Shown here piece after piece: positions 4,491-5,314 of a DNA stretch of 5,314 bases. The stretch's first letter is position 1, and the number at the start of each line of letters is the position of its first letter. Both the position numbers and the translations under genes were made by a program. The stretch spans positions 1 through 5,314 of the forward strand of contig JAVMKJ010000065.1 of NCBI GenBank assembly GCA_031732855.1, in the 5' to 3' direction. The DNA is from JAVMKJ01 sp031732855 (lineage in GTDB: Bacteria; Pseudomonadota; Gammaproteobacteria; Competibacterales; Competibacteraceae). The notes beneath the pieces were generated by a model. The model had not been told where the DNA came from and searched no databases. It was given only the letters and a program-made list of their open reading frames with translations.

Positions 4491-5314
4491 TCAAATTGAA
4501 TTCTCGGTCACGCTGGCGCCGTTTGCCCGGTCGGCCCGCAGGGTGATCAAAGCCGCCTCGTAATCGAAGGCGGCAACCTGGCGCAGCAGGGTGTCGCCGG
4601 CCGGGTCGAGACCGGCCCGCAGAAGCGGCGTCTCATCCCGCGCCAGCTCATTGGCTCCGACATTGGCCTGTTCCAGCAGGGTTTCCAGCCGCGCTACTAC
4701 TGTGCTCAGGCGGGTCCCGTCCACGGTGGGGGCGGCGGGAATATCATCGACCAGCACCGCGCGGAGGCCATCGAGCAAGGGGGACAGTTCGGCGGCCACG
4801 GCGTGGCAGCACGACTCGATGGGACCTGGGCCGGCACCCCGGCGGACCATCGTTTGCAGGGCATCCGCCGCCGCGTGCAGCGCCGTCGCGCCCAGGTTGC
4901 CGGCGGCCCCCTTGAGGGTGTGGGCCAGCCGTTGGATTTCGACCCAGTCGCCGGCTTGCAACCGTTCGCGCAGGCGTTCCACGTCCAACCCGTGGCGGTC
5001 GACGAACAGGGCCAACAACTGGCGATAGGTGGCCGAATTGTTGCGCACGAGGGCCAGCCCCCGCGCCGGATCGAAACCAGGAATGGTCGCAAGGCACTGC
5101 CGCCAGTCGGCAGGAACGTCCCCGGCCGGCGCGGGCGCGGCGGCGGGCGCGGCGGCGGGCGCGGCGGCGGGCGCGGCGGCGGACGCTGGCAACCATTCGA
5201 GCAACGACGCGTAGAGCGTTCGTGGATCGACCGGCTTGGCCACGTGATCGTTCATGCCGGCCGCCAGACACCGCTGGCGGTCCTCGGCGAAGGCGTTGGC
5301 GGTCATCGCCAGGA
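4491..5314 (-). CDS. Hybrid sensor histidine kinase, C-terminal part (REC-Hpt), cut by window edge
   Basis: Only the last approximately 274 codons are present; the frame stays open to base 5314 and the gene starts beyond it. Numbering from the Met codon at 5306: the visible part begins with the last strand and helix of a response-regulator receiver domain, LAMTANAFAEDRQRCLAAGM, with the conserved Lys-Pro pair K24-P25 in DHVAKPVDPRTL. That Met is therefore internal, not a start. Next is an Ala/Pro linker (41-61), then an Hpt domain (about 79-175) with phosphorylatable H129 in AHTLKGAAGNLGA. A helical tail (about 190-260) ends in a FDYEAALITLRA segment of the kind common at the end of such kinases. 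The usual role is a multistep phosphorelay, kinase to REC to Hpt to a separate regulator; sensor and kinase domains must lie outside the window. No terminator follows the stop, so read-through into nth is possible. An orphan REC-Hpt protein cannot be excluded. Confidence 0.88.
   Translation of the reverse strand, partial: LAMTANAFAEDRQRCLAAGMNDHVAKPVDPRTLYASLLEWLPASAAAPAAAPAAAPAAAPAPAGDVPADWRQCLATIPGFDPARGLALVRNNSATYRQLLALFVDRHGLDVERLRERLQAGDWVEIQRLAHTLKGAAGNLGATALHAAADALQTMVRRGAGPGPIESCCHAVAAELSPLLDGLRAVLVDDIPAAPTVDGTRLSTVVARLETLLEQANVGANELARDETPLLRAGLDPAGDTLLRQVAAFDYEAALITLRADRANGASVTENSI
5133..5180 (-). repeat. Exact 4 x 12-bp tandem repeat encoding (AAAP)4 linker
   Basis: The + strand unit GGGCGCGGCGGC occurs four times with no mismatch (5133-5144, 5145-5156, 5157-5168, 5169-5180). 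On the coding - strand this gives four Ala-Ala-Ala-Pro blocks between the receiver and Hpt domains. The unit is a multiple of three, so gain or loss of copies would change linker length without shifting the frame. Imperfect GC-rich flanks (5122-5132, 5181-5187) may be decayed copies. Confidence 0.9.

Noticed and set aside
3863..4546. 227-codon + strand frame over nth
   Set aside because: Antisense shadow; nth is unambiguous from its catalytic and Fe-S residues.

Overview
The window is high-GC (low-to-mid 60s percent by eye), densely coded chromosomal DNA with no sign of phage, transposon, CRISPR or RNA genes. The gene content (an Nth that aligns with E. coli Nth residue for residue at its key positions, followed by a DUF1841 gene; DUF2189 and DUF2934 proteins; a hybrid kinase ending in REC-Hpt) points to a gammaproteobacterium, perhaps an environmental Chromatiales- or Competibacter-like lineage. 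The lineage is inference from gene content only.

Left half, + strand, three separate single-gene units. (1) 134-1366 is a GT4-family glycogen synthase of the Corynebacterium/GlgM type, with a -10-like TATAAT upstream and a clear hairpin/T-run terminator after it (1396-1417). (2) 1558-2361 is a DUF2189 multi-pass inner-membrane protein whose start is fixed by a Shine-Dalgarno at 1547-1551. It ends in a perfectly palindromic terminator (2381-2408). (3) 2577-3200 is a small soluble helical protein built from three tandem DUF2934-like units of about 66-67 residues plus a Lys/Arg/Pro-rich tail. It is followed by a GC-rich terminator-like hairpin (3253-3305). An AT-rich island before it (about 2431-2490) holds a promoter-like sequence with an inverted repeat over the -10.

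Right half, - strand, read right to left. The 3' part of a hybrid sensor kinase (end of a receiver domain, Ala/Pro linker, Hpt domain, helical tail) enters from beyond base 5314 and stops at 4491. After 73 bases comes nth (endonuclease III, 4417-3779). The nth stop codon overlaps the start of a DUF1841 gene (3779-3348) by one base (TGATG), so these two are very probably translationally coupled. The left and right blocks converge at about 3200-3348.

The least ordinary items are the triple DUF2934 protein, which I cannot assign a function; the pair of H-x3-H motifs in the DUF1841 protein coupled to an iron-sulfur DNA repair enzyme; and the exact 4 x 12-bp tandem repeat that encodes the kinase linker. 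I did not find a convincing new multi-gene system.
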